From: Candidatus Zhuqueibacterota bacterium | GTDB taxonomy: Bacteria > Zhuqueibacterota > Zhuqueibacteria > Zhuqueibacterales > Geothermadaptataceae | Length of the DNA: 64,000 nucleotides | Reading direction: 5' to 3' | Assembly (NCBI GenBank): GCA_030950365.1 | Contig: JAUZRQ010000009.1 | Span: forward strand, 81,501-145,500 | In this document: positions 1 to 8,508 of the stretch, in pieces | How the letters are laid out: the number at the start of each line of letters is the position of its first letter | How positions within the stretch are numbered: position 1 is the stretch's first letter | Made by a program: the position numbers and the translations under genes | Notes under the pieces: model-generated | Database searches by the model: none | Told to the model about the DNA's origin: nothing | What the model saw: only the letters and a program-made list of their open reading frames with translations

Positions 1-601
1 TGGGGCTGAAAAAGATCATGAGAGAGGCTCCCATGATGGATATGGCCGAATTTTGAAACACTACGCCCAGAAATACCATCACCGCAAACAGCACGGCAAA
101 GGGCAGAATAATCAGCAGGCTGGCGTACACAAACTGCGGTTGCCAGTAGCCGGTTTTGATGGACAGAATCAACCAACTGCCGATGATGAGATACAAAATA
201 TTGAAGCTGACGATGCCCACACCGCCGAGGTAGCGTCCCAACAGCAGCTCGAAACGGGAAATCGGTCGCGCCAGAATCCAGTCGATGTTGCCTTTTTCCA
301 GAAGATTCGGCACCAGGCTGGCCGTGGCGAAAATGGAGAGAAAAATGCCCGCGGTGAATAACGCCGTGGCCAGCCCCATGTGAATGCCCAGCAAAAACTT
401 CTCAACCTCAATATGCAAGCCGCCATGCGCGCTTTTGCCAAAAAATGATAGCGAGGCCAGCGCGCCGTCCACTACTTCAATGTTCAGCGCGAACAACAAG
501 ATCAATAGCGTGATCGTGGAAATGACGAAAAAGGCGATAAACGTTTTTCGCGCCATGGACTCTTTGAACGTGTATGCCGCAACAATAAATGCCTGTCTCA
601 T
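1..601 (-). CDS. ABC-2 type transporter permease (3' end outside window)
   Basis: About 200 N-terminal residues are visible; the gene runs off the left edge. It starts at ATG 601-599, overlapping the stop of the ATPase gene by 4 bp (ATGA), which marks translational coupling in one operon. A first membrane segment lies at about residues 20-40 (FFVISTITLLILLFALNIEV), after a short cytoplasmic N-terminus reading FKESMARKTF, typical of ABC-2 permeases. Further hydrophobic segments follow at about 85-105, 140-160 and 170-200. The stretch LLEKGNIDWILARPISRFE between the second and third segments is the usual cytoplasmic loop of this family. With the upstream ATPase it forms an exporter; the substrate cannot be read from sequence. 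Confidence 0.85.
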   Translation of the reverse strand, partial: MRQAFIVAAYTFKESMARKTFIAFFVISTITLLILLFALNIEVVDGALASLSFFGKSAHGGLHIEVEKFLLGIHMGLATALFTAGIFLSIFATASLVPNLLEKGNIDWILARPISRFELLLGRYLGGVGIVSFNILYLIIGSWLILSIKTGYWQPQFVYASLLIILPFAVLFAVMVFLGVVFQNSAISIMGASLMIFFSP

Positions 602-1566
602 GCCCTGCCCTCCTCTGTCACCGGTTCCAACGCCACCTGATCGAAATCCGCCTTGCCATCCTGCTGGATGGCAAGGATGAAGCTATCCTCGAGCGACTGG
701 CGTTCAGGAATTACCGATTGAATGAGTACGCCCGCGCGCCGGATTTCATCGATGATCTGGTTCAAGACCCTTACCGAGGGTACGGCGACAGACACGTAGG
801 TCGGTTTGGCCTCGATGATATCGCAGCTCTGGCGAATCGCATCCACCAGACCAGCATTCTGAAAGTCAGCATGAATGCGGTAGCGCCGATCCAGTGTGGT
901 GAGCTTTTTAACGAGTCCCTGCAGCACCACTTTGCCGCGGTTCAGGATCACCACTTCATCGCAGACGGACTCGACTTCTGACAGCAGATGCGAATTCAGA
1001 AAAATCGTCTTGCCCTGCTGCTTCAGCTCCAGGAGCAGGTCACGAATTTCTTTGCGGCCGATGGGATCCACACCATCGGTGGGTTCATCAAGAAAAATCA
1101 GCTCGGGATCGCTGATGAGCGCATGGGCCAGCCCCAGCCTCTGCATCATCCCTTTGCTGTATTTTTTGATTATCACCTTGCGCCATTCCCACATGCGCAC
1201 CCGTTTCAGAAGTCGCTCGGCATTTTTGCGAATCTGATCCTGGTCGCGCATGCCGGAAAGCCGGGCGCAGAAAAACAAAAAATCCTCGCCGTTCAAGTAG
1301 AGCGGGAAACGGTGATTTTCCGGCAAAAAGCCAACCTTTTCGCGGGCGCGATGCTGTTGAACGGGAATATCAAACAAAAACGCCTGACCGTGGGTCGGGC
1401 GCAGCAGTCCCAGCAAAATTTTGAGAAACGTGGTTTTTCCAGCGCCGTTGGGCCCCAGCAGACCGAAAATGCTGCCTTTCTCCACGCTCAGGGTCAGACC
1501 ATCCAGCGCCTTTACCTTGCCGCGCTGGAAATGCTTGCTCAATTGCTCTGCGCGAATAATGGCCAT
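598..1566 (-). CDS. ABC transporter ATP-binding protein (ABC-2 exporter type)
   Basis: 322-residue ATPase that powers the adjoining ABC-2 permease. Visible motifs: Walker A GPNGAGKTT near residue 38, Q-loop region GFLPENHRFP, a signature-like YSKGMMQRLGLA (SKGM in place of LSGG), Walker B LIFLDEPTDGVDP and the H-loop FLNSHLL. A C-terminal extension of about 90 residues is typical of the CcmA/NatA-like subfamily. The start is set at ATG 1566-1564, preceded by AGGAAAGAG; an upstream in-frame ATG would add 28 residues outside the family. Its stop overlaps the permease start. Family assignment is sure, substrate unknown. Confidence 0.93.
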   Translation of the reverse strand: MAIIRAEQLSKHFQRGKVKALDGLTLSVEKGSIFGLLGPNGAGKTTFLKILLGLLRPTHGQAFLFDIPVQQHRAREKVGFLPENHRFPLYLNGEDFLFFCARLSGMRDQDQIRKNAERLLKRVRMWEWRKVIIKKYSKGMMQRLGLAHALISDPELIFLDEPTDGVDPIGRKEIRDLLLELKQQGKTIFLNSHLLSEVESVCDEVVILNRGKVVLQGLVKKLTTLDRRYRIHADFQNAGLVDAIRQSCDIIEAKPTYVSVAVPSVRVLNQIIDEIRRAGVLIQSVIPERQSLEDSFILAIQQDGKADFDQVALEPVTEEGRA

Positions 1567-1860
1567 AATCTCTTTCCTGAAATTTGGATGGGCGTTTTTG
1601 CTTCGAACCGGAGGTCCGTGCGCTGTAAACCGGCTTTGCCCGCCATCCAAAATATGGCAAACATATCCATGAAGCGCAAGCCAATCGGCTCGGGGAAGCG
1701 ATTTGCCAGTACTGTGATTAACTTACGCATGCGATGTGTAAAGGTTACATGAGAAATTCGGCAACCGCTCAGCGCATGCTGCACTGATTTTCAGCGGCAA
1801 CCAACACCGAGCCGCAGAAATTCTGCGACTTCATCCCCGGCTCGTTCCACGGAAAAAGAA

Positions 1861-1906
1861 CCCGATATTTTTCGCCATTTTTCATCTGCAGAATGACGAA
1901 AACCGG
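1861..1906. repeat. Dispersed palindromic repeat, decayed copy A
   Basis: Read on the minus strand this matches the repeat at 60753-60805: shared blocks are CCGGTTTT, CGTCATTC, AATGGCGAAAAATATCGG. The two arms are imperfectly complementary, so transcripts could fold. Other copies lie at 9924-9978 and 46749-46794. All are intergenic. Confidence 0.6.
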
Positions 1907-1983
1907 TATAATAGGAAAATAGTGAAATCGCTAATATGGCTGATAATTGCGAAAATCGATTCAGGTAGGTCTAAAAATAAGGC

Positions 1984-2016
1984 GGGCTCTCTGCTGCGCC
2001 CTAAAACAGAGAGCCC
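1984..2016. other. 10-bp hairpin
   Basis: Arms GGGCTCTCTG (1984-1993) and CAGAGAGCCC (2007-2016) are perfectly complementary with a 13-nt loop. No run of T follows on either strand, so a simple intrinsic terminator is unlikely. It lies just 5' of the nested stem-loop at 2062-2135 and may belong to the same RNA. Confidence 0.5.
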
Positions 2017-2038
2017 TTGCTACAACGCGGAGATAGCT

Positions 2039-2135
2039 ATGGCGGAGAAGTCCTTTATGGTCATTTAGCTCTATTCTCAGTCCGGGGCCCCTTGAGGCCC
2101 CGGACTGCTGCGGAGGGAGTGGCAGGAGCTAAATG
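2039..2135 (+). ncRNA. Candidate structured leader: mini-ORF plus nested stem-loop
   Basis: An inner stem of 11 bp (2079-2089 with 2096-2106, loop of 6) is enclosed by a 10-bp outer stem, CATTTAGCTC (2062-2071) with GAGCTAAATG (2126-2135). A mini-ORF encoding MAEKSFMVI (2039-2068), with GCGGAG about 7 nt before its ATG, ends inside the left outer arm. The right outer arm covers an AGGAG-like site and an ATG at 2133. This geometry resembles a translated-leader switch, but no convincing gene follows, so it may instead be a mobile palindrome or a small RNA. Confidence 0.35.
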
Positions 2136-2999
2136 TCATTGTCAAAGTTAAAACGCAGGCGGGCTTGCACATGGTGTCCTTCGCCCTTCATCTACATATA
2201 CCGCGCATTCCAATCACACCACATTTCCTGGCCCATCACATACGATTTCAATGCCTGGCACATCAAGGTTGAATCTCACACAACTCTTCTTGAGCGATCA
2301 ACAAGCCATCAGCGGCCTGAAAATGGCTTTTTAAAAGAGCAGCCCGCCTGCAGAAATCCTCCTCAGTCGGCAGGGATTCTATCGAATCCTCATCATTACG
2401 CCCATTCTTATTTCAAACTCTGTGCCATAAACCCAACAAACTGATTATATCAATAAAAACAGCCAGTTAAAGAAATTTGCATTTTATAAAATTTCATAAA
2501 TTCATTCCTAAATTTGCAAAAATGCCCCTTCTATTCCCAATTATAAGAATTCCTGGACCATTCGGCTCCGCCATTGCAATTAATCTACCATCCGTCCAAA
2601 GTCGAAAAAATCGAATATTATGCAGCGCACGCAGGCATGCAAAGATGATCTCAAAAATGCGCAATCGCGTGCATCTATTCAGCATGTACAGTTCATGGTC
2701 ATTTGCGGCTCGTTCCATGGAAATAGATATCGGTAATTTTTCTTCAACCGGTAATGGCGGCTGACCATAAATCGGCTGAACTGCCAAAGCAATTTATGTT
2801 GATGAATGGCAACGAATTCACTTTGATGTCAGCCAATTTTTGCTTTATTTCAAACCGGCACCTCTTGAGTGATGCATGCCTTTCGATATATTTGCTCAGC
2901 ACTCACAAAAAAACTAAACTTTCTTTTGCACGCGTACACCCCATCCGATTCTTTATAAAAAGCGAGCTGGTAATCCTGCAATCAACATGCGGGTATAAA

Positions 3000-4862
3000 A
3001 TGGCAAAGCCCTTTCTACATGCATTGCTGCTGTTTTTGCTGGCGCCGCTGGCACTTCTGGCACAAAATCCGGATTGCATTTACGTATCTGCAGCGGCGAT
3101 CCAGGCATTTTCGGAACATCCCCAACTGGCCAAATGGCGGCCACAAACGGGCTTTCCGTACGTGGCCCGGCAGATTGTGCAACCCGAAGGAACATGGCGG
3201 GTTCTCGTGGTGCTGGTGGATTTCCCGGACTATCCCTGGTACCGATCCGATGTGCAATATTTCAATTATCCGGAATCCCTGTTCACGCGCACATACTTCG
3301 AGAACATGCTGTTTAGCACCCATTCTTTTGCCGACCCCGTCAGCCAGTCTGCCTACACTGGTAGCATGCGAGATTATTTTCAGCAGGTCAGCTTTGGCCA
3401 ATTTGATATCTCCGGAGAAGTCATCGGCTGGATCCGCGCCGATCATCCCATGCGCTATTATGTTAACCCGGATGGCGCGGCCAACACCTATGATGATTAT
3501 GGCTATGGCAGCTTTCCGCAAAATGTGCCCGGACTGGTAACGGAAATCCTGCAGAAAATTGATGCGCAGGTGGATTTTCGGGATTACGATAACACCGGCG
3601 ACGGCAAAGTGGATGCCCTGTTTGTGGTGCACGCCGGCCCGGCCGCAGAAGAAGTTTATCCGGTGAGTGTGAACGATGCGGCCGATTATATCTGGTCACA
3701 CGCCTGGAAAATTCCCCGGCTGGAGCTGGACAACACGTTACTCGAGCGCTATTCCATTGAACCGGCAAATGGCACCATCGGCGTTTTTTGCCACGAATTT
3801 GGGCACACATTCGGGCTGCCGGATTTATACGACCCGGATCGATCCTCGGAGGGCATCGGGGAATGGGGGCTCATGGGCTCCGGCGGCTGGTGCCACCGGC
3901 GAGGGGACCGACCGGGTACCTGTCCGAGTCAGCTCACTGCCTGGAGCAAATGGAAGCTGGGCTGGTTGCAGCCGCAGATCATCACCTCTGGCGAGACGTT
4001 TGTCGATTTACCGGCTTCGGCCACTGCCGCACAGGCCGTGGTGGTTGCTCCCACCTGGTTGCCGGCCGGCGAATATTTTATGCTGGAAAATCGCCAGCCG
4101 TTGCGCTGGGACGCCGGTCTCACCCGGCGACAGAAAGATTTTGAGTTGCCCGATCCCCGCGGGCTGATTATTTATCACGTCGATGAAAATCGTGGAAATC
4201 AGCGTAATGACCAACGGCGGCTCCTGGATGTGGAGGAAGCCACCCCCTACTTTGATACTGCCAGCGGCAAGCCATTTGAACACCTAGACACAAAACGTGA
4301 CCTGCAATCTTATCAGTTTCTCACTTTCGGCAATCGCGGCGATGACGGCGATTTGTTTCCCGGATTAGCGCGCATGGCTGAGGATCGCATCACGTTTCTG
4401 GGGCCGCGTATTCGCAACCGCTTCGACGATTTCACCCTCCCTTCGGCCAACACCAACGATGGGGAGATGTCCGGCATTGCCATCGAGAAAATCACCCAGT
4501 GGCCCGACGGACGGGTATCGTTTCTGGTGCGCATCAATGCCATGGTTCGACTGGCTCTGGCCGAGAAGGACGAAGAGTCGGCCCTGCAGCCGCAACACAT
4601 TCGCCTGTTCCCCAATCCGCTAAACAAGAATGGCAAAGTCCGGCTTCTTGGACTGCCGCCGGGCAGGTCCATTCATGTGCGAATGCTTGATGTCCTCGGC
4701 AGGCAAATCACCGCGCAGGATATTCATGCCAATTTGCAGGGCGAAATCCGCATATCGTTATCCAGACTTGCGGGCTCCTCGCTTTCGCCCGGCCTGTATT
4801 TCCTCTATCTCACTCATCAAGGCAAGGCTGCGGCAATACGCAAACTGCTGATCCTGCCCTGA
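3000..4862 (+). CDS. Secreted M6-family metalloprotease with C-terminal sorting domain
   Basis: 620-residue exported protease. The chosen ATG (3000) begins a classical signal peptide (MAKPFLHALLLFLLAPLALL, cut near AQ at 23); longer in-frame starts would bury it. The zinc motif HExxHxxGxxD is complete: H265, E266, H269, G272, D275, followed by a GEWGLMGSGGW stretch typical of M6 (immune-inhibitor-A-like) enzymes. The last ~80 residues, from about LFPNPLNKNG to the C-terminal RKLLILP, form a type A sorting (Por/T9SS-like) domain with the usual SPGLYFLYL block. Transcribed alone. It should degrade extracellular protein; the precise specificity is not readable. Confidence 0.92.
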   Translation: MAKPFLHALLLFLLAPLALLAQNPDCIYVSAAAIQAFSEHPQLAKWRPQTGFPYVARQIVQPEGTWRVLVVLVDFPDYPWYRSDVQYFNYPESLFTRTYFENMLFSTHSFADPVSQSAYTGSMRDYFQQVSFGQFDISGEVIGWIRADHPMRYYVNPDGAANTYDDYGYGSFPQNVPGLVTEILQKIDAQVDFRDYDNTGDGKVDALFVVHAGPAAEEVYPVSVNDAADYIWSHAWKIPRLELDNTLLERYSIEPANGTIGVFCHEFGHTFGLPDLYDPDRSSEGIGEWGLMGSGGWCHRRGDRPGTCPSQLTAWSKWKLGWLQPQIITSGETFVDLPASATAAQAVVVAPTWLPAGEYFMLENRQPLRWDAGLTRRQKDFELPDPRGLIIYHVDENRGNQRNDQRRLLDVEEATPYFDTASGKPFEHLDTKRDLQSYQFLTFGNRGDDGDLFPGLARMAEDRITFLGPRIRNRFDDFTLPSANTNDGEMSGIAIEKITQWPDGRVSFLVRINAMVRLALAEKDEESALQPQHIRLFPNPLNKNGKVRLLGLPPGRSIHVRMLDVLGRQITAQDIHANLQGEIRISLSRLAGSSLSPGLYFLYLTHQGKAAAIRKLLILP

Positions 4863-5225
4863 TGCTTTCCAATTCAGCCATTGGAAAAAATCAAGAAAGC
4901 TGCATACAGACCATTCCAATATCGCGTGGCGGTGACATATTTCCCCAATCAGTTGGACTGCGAAGGTCTTGAAATCCCCACTGCCGGTTGATTCATACCA
5001 CGCCCACGGCGTTGGATGCCTGAACAGTGAGCGGCAATCCCCATAAGTAATAGAATTTCATAGCCTTTCCTTGACTTTTGCAAAAAAGATGATTATAATT
5101 TCATCTAATACCGATAGCCCTCCAATTGAATTTTGCGCGCACAAGAATTTGATGTTAGCAGCAAGATCAATTCGAAATTGCACCAATTCCATTCATTCGC
5201 ATTGGAATGGGAAGAGGAAAATGAC
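4863..5225. other. Intergenic region with promoter for downstream operon
   Basis: Holds a short hairpin just after the protease stop (TTTCCAAT/ATTGGAAA, about 4866-4887), unassigned sequence, and a strong promoter at 5071-5099. An upstream in-frame extension of the next gene (5133-5225) lacks a ribosome site and family support. Confidence 0.6.
5071..5099 (+). promoter_or_regulatory. Sigma70-type promoter
   Basis: TTGACT (-35, 5071-5076) and TATAAT (-10, 5094-5099) are separated by exactly 17 bp. Five of six and six of six positions match the consensus. It points at the four-gene set starting at 5226, with transcription start expected near 5106. Confidence 0.75.
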
Positions 5226-5702
5226 ATGAGCGAATCCCGGGATGGCTCATCAGGAAGGCGTGATTCGAACGGGTTTAATTCGGAACGCACAGGTAGGACA
5301 ACTTCGCGAATCAACGATTTCGTATCCAGCCGGAGGGACCCTGCAACCGGCCAGACTACCGGCCTCGAAGACGGTCAGTTTCTCAATTTCATCAGCCAGA
5401 TTTCGCCGGCGGCGCTGGTGCAGGTGTTACTGAACAAAGGCATTGTTACCCTGGATGAGTTAGAGCGAGCGCAAATGCAATTGCACGAACGCCGGGAAAA
5501 ATCCCGGCCGGAGCCGCTGCCCGAAAATAGCGCCACGTACACATTTGGTGCCTCCCAACGAAAACGGAGGAGCCGCCACTCGCATCGCTCCTTCAGGGGA
5601 AGCTGGCTGAAGAAGCATATGGCCAGATTTCGCTGGAGCCGCCGGCTCGGGACGCTGCTATTCGGCTGGAAATGGAAACGGATTTCAAAAGGAACCTCTT
5701 AA
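5226..5702 (+). CDS. Hypothetical basic protein, first gene of TPM operon
   Basis: 158 residues, no family recognised. Start ATG 5226 has AGAGGAA about 8 nt upstream. Residues 1-50 are rich in Ser, Arg, Asp and Gly and look disordered. Residues about 52-92 are helical, with a readable block FISQISPAALVQVLLNKGIV followed by LDELERAQMQLHERRE. The C-terminal 45 residues are strongly basic (QRKRRSRHSHRS, KKHMARFRWSRR). No signal peptide. The stop overlaps the next start by one base (TAATG), so it is probably translated with the TPM gene. A nucleic-acid or membrane-surface role is possible from the charge, but this is guesswork. Confidence 0.65.
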   Translation: MSESRDGSSGRRDSNGFNSERTGRTTSRINDFVSSRRDPATGQTTGLEDGQFLNFISQISPAALVQVLLNKGIVTLDELERAQMQLHERREKSRPEPLPENSATYTFGASQRKRRSRHSHRSFRGSWLKKHMARFRWSRRLGTLLFGWKWKRISKGTS

Positions 5703-6529
5703 TGAACCATTGGATCATGCATCGCGCAATGCCTGTTCGATATCGATTGAACCGGATAATTGGATCGATTGTCGGCGTGGCGGTGTTTCTGGTGCTCGGC
5801 TTTGCGCAGCCGACGCAGGGAAACGCCCAGGAATTGCAATTCCCAAAGCCACTCGGTTTTGTGAATGATTTCGCCAATGTGATTTCGCAGCAATACGAAG
5901 TCCAGATGGAGCAAATCTGTCAGGAGGTCAAAGAAAAAACTGGTGCCGAAATTGCGGTGGTCACGGTCGAGACCGTGGGCTCGATGGATCATAAGGAATA
6001 CGCCGTGCGATTGTTCGAAACCTGGGGCATTGGCGAAAAAGGCAAGGACAACGGTATACTGCTTTTTCTGACTTTGAAAGAGCGTAAGATACGCATTGAA
6101 GTGGGGTACGGCCTGGAACCGGTGATTCCGGACATCACGGCCGGCAGGATTCTCGATCAGTATGTTGTTCCTCCATTGAGACAGGGCGATTACGGGCTTG
6201 GCCTGCTGCAGGGTGTGCAAGCCATTGCCCAACAGATCGCCAAAGCCGAGAATGTCGAGCTTACCGGAGTGCCATTCCGACCGCTCGCCGAGCCGCGAAC
6301 CCGGCACAAGCAGACCAACCCGATCCTGAGGTTATTGCCGTTCATCTTTTTCTTCATTTTGCCGGCGCTGTTCAGCCGACGGCGGCGGCGCCGCCACGGG
6401 CACATGTGGTACTGGGGCGGCTTTGGCGGTAGTGGTGGCTTCGGCGGCGGCTTCGGTGGCGGCGGTGGTGGTTTCGGTGGCTTTGGCGGTGGTTTCAGTG
6501 GCGGAGGAGGAGCAAGTCGAGGTTTTTAA
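5702..6529 (+). CDS. TPM-domain (YgcG-like) membrane protein with Gly-rich tail
   Basis: 275 residues. ATG 5702 has AAGGAA upstream. A signal or anchor helix at about 16-34 (IGSIVGVAVFLVLGFAQ) precedes a TPM domain (about 45-170) with the family blocks VNDFANVIS, EIAVVTVETVG, NGILLFLTLKERKIRIEVGYG and RQGDYGLGLLQG. A second membrane helix (LLPFIFFFILPALF) is followed by a run of Arg and a glycine-rich tail (FGGSGGFGGGFGGG pattern), the classic architecture of this family. TPM proteins are linked to envelope and photosystem maintenance or to acid-phosphatase-like activity; the exact role here is unknown. LemA, its common partner, lies two genes downstream. Confidence 0.9.
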   Translation: MNHWIMHRAMPVRYRLNRIIGSIVGVAVFLVLGFAQPTQGNAQELQFPKPLGFVNDFANVISQQYEVQMEQICQEVKEKTGAEIAVVTVETVGSMDHKEYAVRLFETWGIGEKGKDNGILLFLTLKERKIRIEVGYGLEPVIPDITAGRILDQYVVPPLRQGDYGLGLLQGVQAIAQQIAKAENVELTGVPFRPLAEPRTRHKQTNPILRLLPFIFFFILPALFSRRRRRRHGHMWYWGGFGGSGGFGGGFGGGGGGFGGFGGGFSGGGGASRGF

Positions 6530-6552
6530 CCAGAGGAAAGGAGGCTACCTTG

Positions 6553-7281
6553 ATGAGGGTGCCTAAAAATCCTGAAGACATTTTTGACGATTTCAGCAAA
6601 GACTGGCGGGATACGTTTCACTCGCAGGTACAATCCATTATATTATATGGCAGCGCGGCGCGTGGCGATTATGTTCCACGTAAATCCGACATCAACTTTC
6701 TGATCGTTCTGTCAGCCGAAGCCATGAAATCGTTGCGCAAAGCCATCCCGCTGGTGCAGAAATGGCGCAAAAAAGCGGTGTCGGCGCCGCTGCTTTTGAC
6801 TTGGGACTATATTCAGCACTCACTGGATAGCTTCCCCATCGAATTTCTATCCATGAAATTGCATCATCGTACCATTTTCGGTGAGGATGTGCTGGAAGAC
6901 CTGCAGCTAAAGCCCGAGCATGTGCGTCTGCAGCTCGAACGCGAATTCAAAGGAAAGCTGCTACATCTGCGCGAAGGCCTGCTCATCCATGGCGATCATC
7001 GCGATAATCTGCTCGAGCTGCTATACCGCAGTATGAAAGCCTTTTTACCTCTGTTCGAAGGCTTTCTGTACTTGCACGGCGAAACCGTTCCGGTTGAGCG
7101 CCAAGAACTGGTAAAAAACGTCGTGGCCAGGGTTCAGGGGAACGCAGCCATTTTCGAGGATGTTTTCAAAGCCATGGAGCAAAAAACGCGATTACATAAA
7201 GAGGAACTGCTCACCCTGTTTGAGGGTTATATCGATGAGATTGAGCGTATTGCCAATTACGTTGATCAAATCGATTCTTAA
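6553..7281 (+). CDS. Nucleotidyltransferase-fold protein between TPM and LemA genes
   Basis: 242 residues. ATG 6553 has a strong AAAGGAGG 8 nt upstream; a TTG one codon earlier is also open. The N-terminal domain shows the nucleotidyltransferase motif GSAARGDYVPRKSDIN (about residues 32-48). The second metal-binding Asp of the usual DxD is Asn (SDIN, not SDID), so catalysis may be weak or lost. The remainder (about 120-240) is helical with LLIHGDHRDNLLELLYRSMKAF, resembling a fused HEPN-like or KNTase C-terminal helical domain. It sits inside the TPM-LemA operon, where a nucleotidyltransferase is not a usual member. Confidence 0.7.
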   Translation: MRVPKNPEDIFDDFSKDWRDTFHSQVQSIILYGSAARGDYVPRKSDINFLIVLSAEAMKSLRKAIPLVQKWRKKAVSAPLLLTWDYIQHSLDSFPIEFLSMKLHHRTIFGEDVLEDLQLKPEHVRLQLEREFKGKLLHLREGLLIHGDHRDNLLELLYRSMKAFLPLFEGFLYLHGETVPVERQELVKNVVARVQGNAAIFEDVFKAMEQKTRLHKEELLTLFEGYIDEIERIANYVDQIDS

Positions 7282-7304
7282 CCAATCCTGGATGGAGGAA
7301 AGGT

Positions 7305-7919
7305 ATGAAAAAAGGGACAAAAATTGGCCTGATTGTCCTTGGACTGTTTCTGCTCTTCATGTTTCTCACTTATCGGACCTTTGTCGGTACCTACAATGAA
7401 CTGGTTCGCATGGAAGAGGATGTGAAAAACGCCTGGGCGCAGGTGCAAAATCAGTATCAGCGCCGCGCGGATTTGATTCCAAATCTGGTCGAAACCGTGA
7501 AGGGCTATGCCGCACATGAACGCGAGACCCTGGAGGCCGTAATCAACGCCCGCGCCAGAGCCACCCAGGTGCAGGTCGATCCGGCGCGTCTGCTGGAAAA
7601 TCCGCAGCTCATGCAGCAATTCGCCCAGGCGCAGGGACAGCTTTCTAGCGCGCTCAGCCGATTGATGGTTGTCATCGAGCGCTATCCTGATTTGAAAGCG
7701 AATCAAAACTTCATTGCGTTACAAACGCAACTGGAAGGCACGGAAAACCGCATTGCCGTGGAGCGGCGCCGGTTCAACGAAGCAGTGCGCAATTACAACC
7801 AGAAATTGCGCCAGTTCCCCACCGTGCTGATAGCAAACATGTTCGGTTTCCATGAAAAAGCCTATTTCGAGGCGGCAGCCGAAGCACAGCAAGTGCCGAA
7901 GGTGGACTTTACAAAATAG
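7305..7919 (+). CDS. lemA: LemA family protein
   Basis: 204 residues. One N-terminal membrane helix (IGLIVLGLFLLFMFLTYRTF, about 6-25), then the long antiparallel helical LemA domain with diagnostic blocks YNELVRMEEDVKNAWAQVQ, QRRADLIPNLVETVKGYA, ALSRLMVVIERYPDLKANQN, EGTENRIAVERRRFNEAVR and a C-terminal FGFHEKAYFEA. SD GGAGGAAAGG precedes ATG 7305. LemA proteins often occur with TPM proteins, as here; the pair is presumed to work at the envelope but its reaction is unknown. Confidence 0.95.
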   Translation: MKKGTKIGLIVLGLFLLFMFLTYRTFVGTYNELVRMEEDVKNAWAQVQNQYQRRADLIPNLVETVKGYAAHERETLEAVINARARATQVQVDPARLLENPQLMQQFAQAQGQLSSALSRLMVVIERYPDLKANQNFIALQTQLEGTENRIAVERRRFNEAVRNYNQKLRQFPTVLIANMFGFHEKAYFEAAAEAQQVPKVDFTK

Positions 7920-7977
7920 CGTTATTTCCCCGCAGACGTTCAATTGCATTTGACCTGGTTCATGAATTCGGAGGGAG

Positions 7978-8508
7978 ATGGTGAAGGTCCTGAACGGGTT
8001 GATGCATGGCATCGACTGGCTCAATGAAAAAGTCGGGCAGGGTGTGGCCTGGCTGAACACCCTCCTCGTTGTGGTTGTTTGTTATGATGTATTTACCCGA
8101 TATCTACTGCGGCGTAGCGTGGTCGCCATTCAGGAACTGGAATGGCATCTTTTCGCCATGATTTTCCTGCTGGGTGCGGCCTATACGCTGAAATACGACC
8201 GCCATGTGCGCGTCGATGTGTTTTATACCAACTTTTCTCCCCGCCGCAAGGCCATGATCAATTTCTTCGGCAGTCTGGTCTTTCTGATCCCCTTTTCTCT
8301 CCTGGTGGTCTGGTCCTCGAAAAATTTTGTCATCAACTCCTTTCTGATTCAGGAAACCTCGCCCGATCCGGGTGGGTTGCCGGCACGGTACATCCTCAAA
8401 GCTGCCATCCCCGTGGGCTTCTTTCTGGTCTTCCTCCAGGGAATCGTTCTGACGATCCGTTCACTTCGCGAATGGCTGAATCCGAATCAGGAGCAAATCG
8501 ATGCATGA
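7978..8508 (+). CDS. dctQ: TRAP transporter small permease (DctQ-like)
   Basis: 176 residues, four membrane segments (about 22-42, 52-70, 92-115, 130-152), with family blocks VAIQELEWHLFAMIFLLGAA and YDRHVRVDVFY. It is the small membrane subunit of a sodium- or proton-driven tripartite carrier. The ATG at 7978 follows GGAGGGAG. Its end overlaps the DctM gene by 8 bp, indicating one transcript. The hydrophobic helper subunit links the solute-binding protein to the large permease. Confidence 0.93.
   Translation: MVKVLNGLMHGIDWLNEKVGQGVAWLNTLLVVVVCYDVFTRYLLRRSVVAIQELEWHLFAMIFLLGAAYTLKYDRHVRVDVFYTNFSPRRKAMINFFGSLVFLIPFSLLVVWSSKNFVINSFLIQETSPDPGGLPARYILKAAIPVGFFLVFLQGIVLTIRSLREWLNPNQEQIDA

Larger units (their letters stand above)
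1567..2999. other. Long gene-poor region with hairpins and repeat debris
   Basis: About 1.4 kb without a convincing gene between divergent transcription units. It holds a decayed copy of a dispersed palindromic repeat (1861-1906), a 10-bp hairpin (1984-2016), a 10-codon mini-ORF (2039-2068) and a nested stem-loop (2062-2135). From about 2200 to 2990 the sequence becomes AT-richer with no supported coding frame. The open frame upstream of 3000 has no family likeness. Confidence 0.6.

Noticed and set aside
2079..2106. Intrinsic terminator for the ABC operon or protease gene
   Set aside because: The 11-bp stem lacks a T-run on either strand and is not at the end of a gene.
2133..2444. 103-codon open frame after the stem-loop
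   Set aside because: A ribosome-like site exists, but the text has no family likeness, unusual composition and no conserved-looking blocks. Treated as non-coding until expression is shown.
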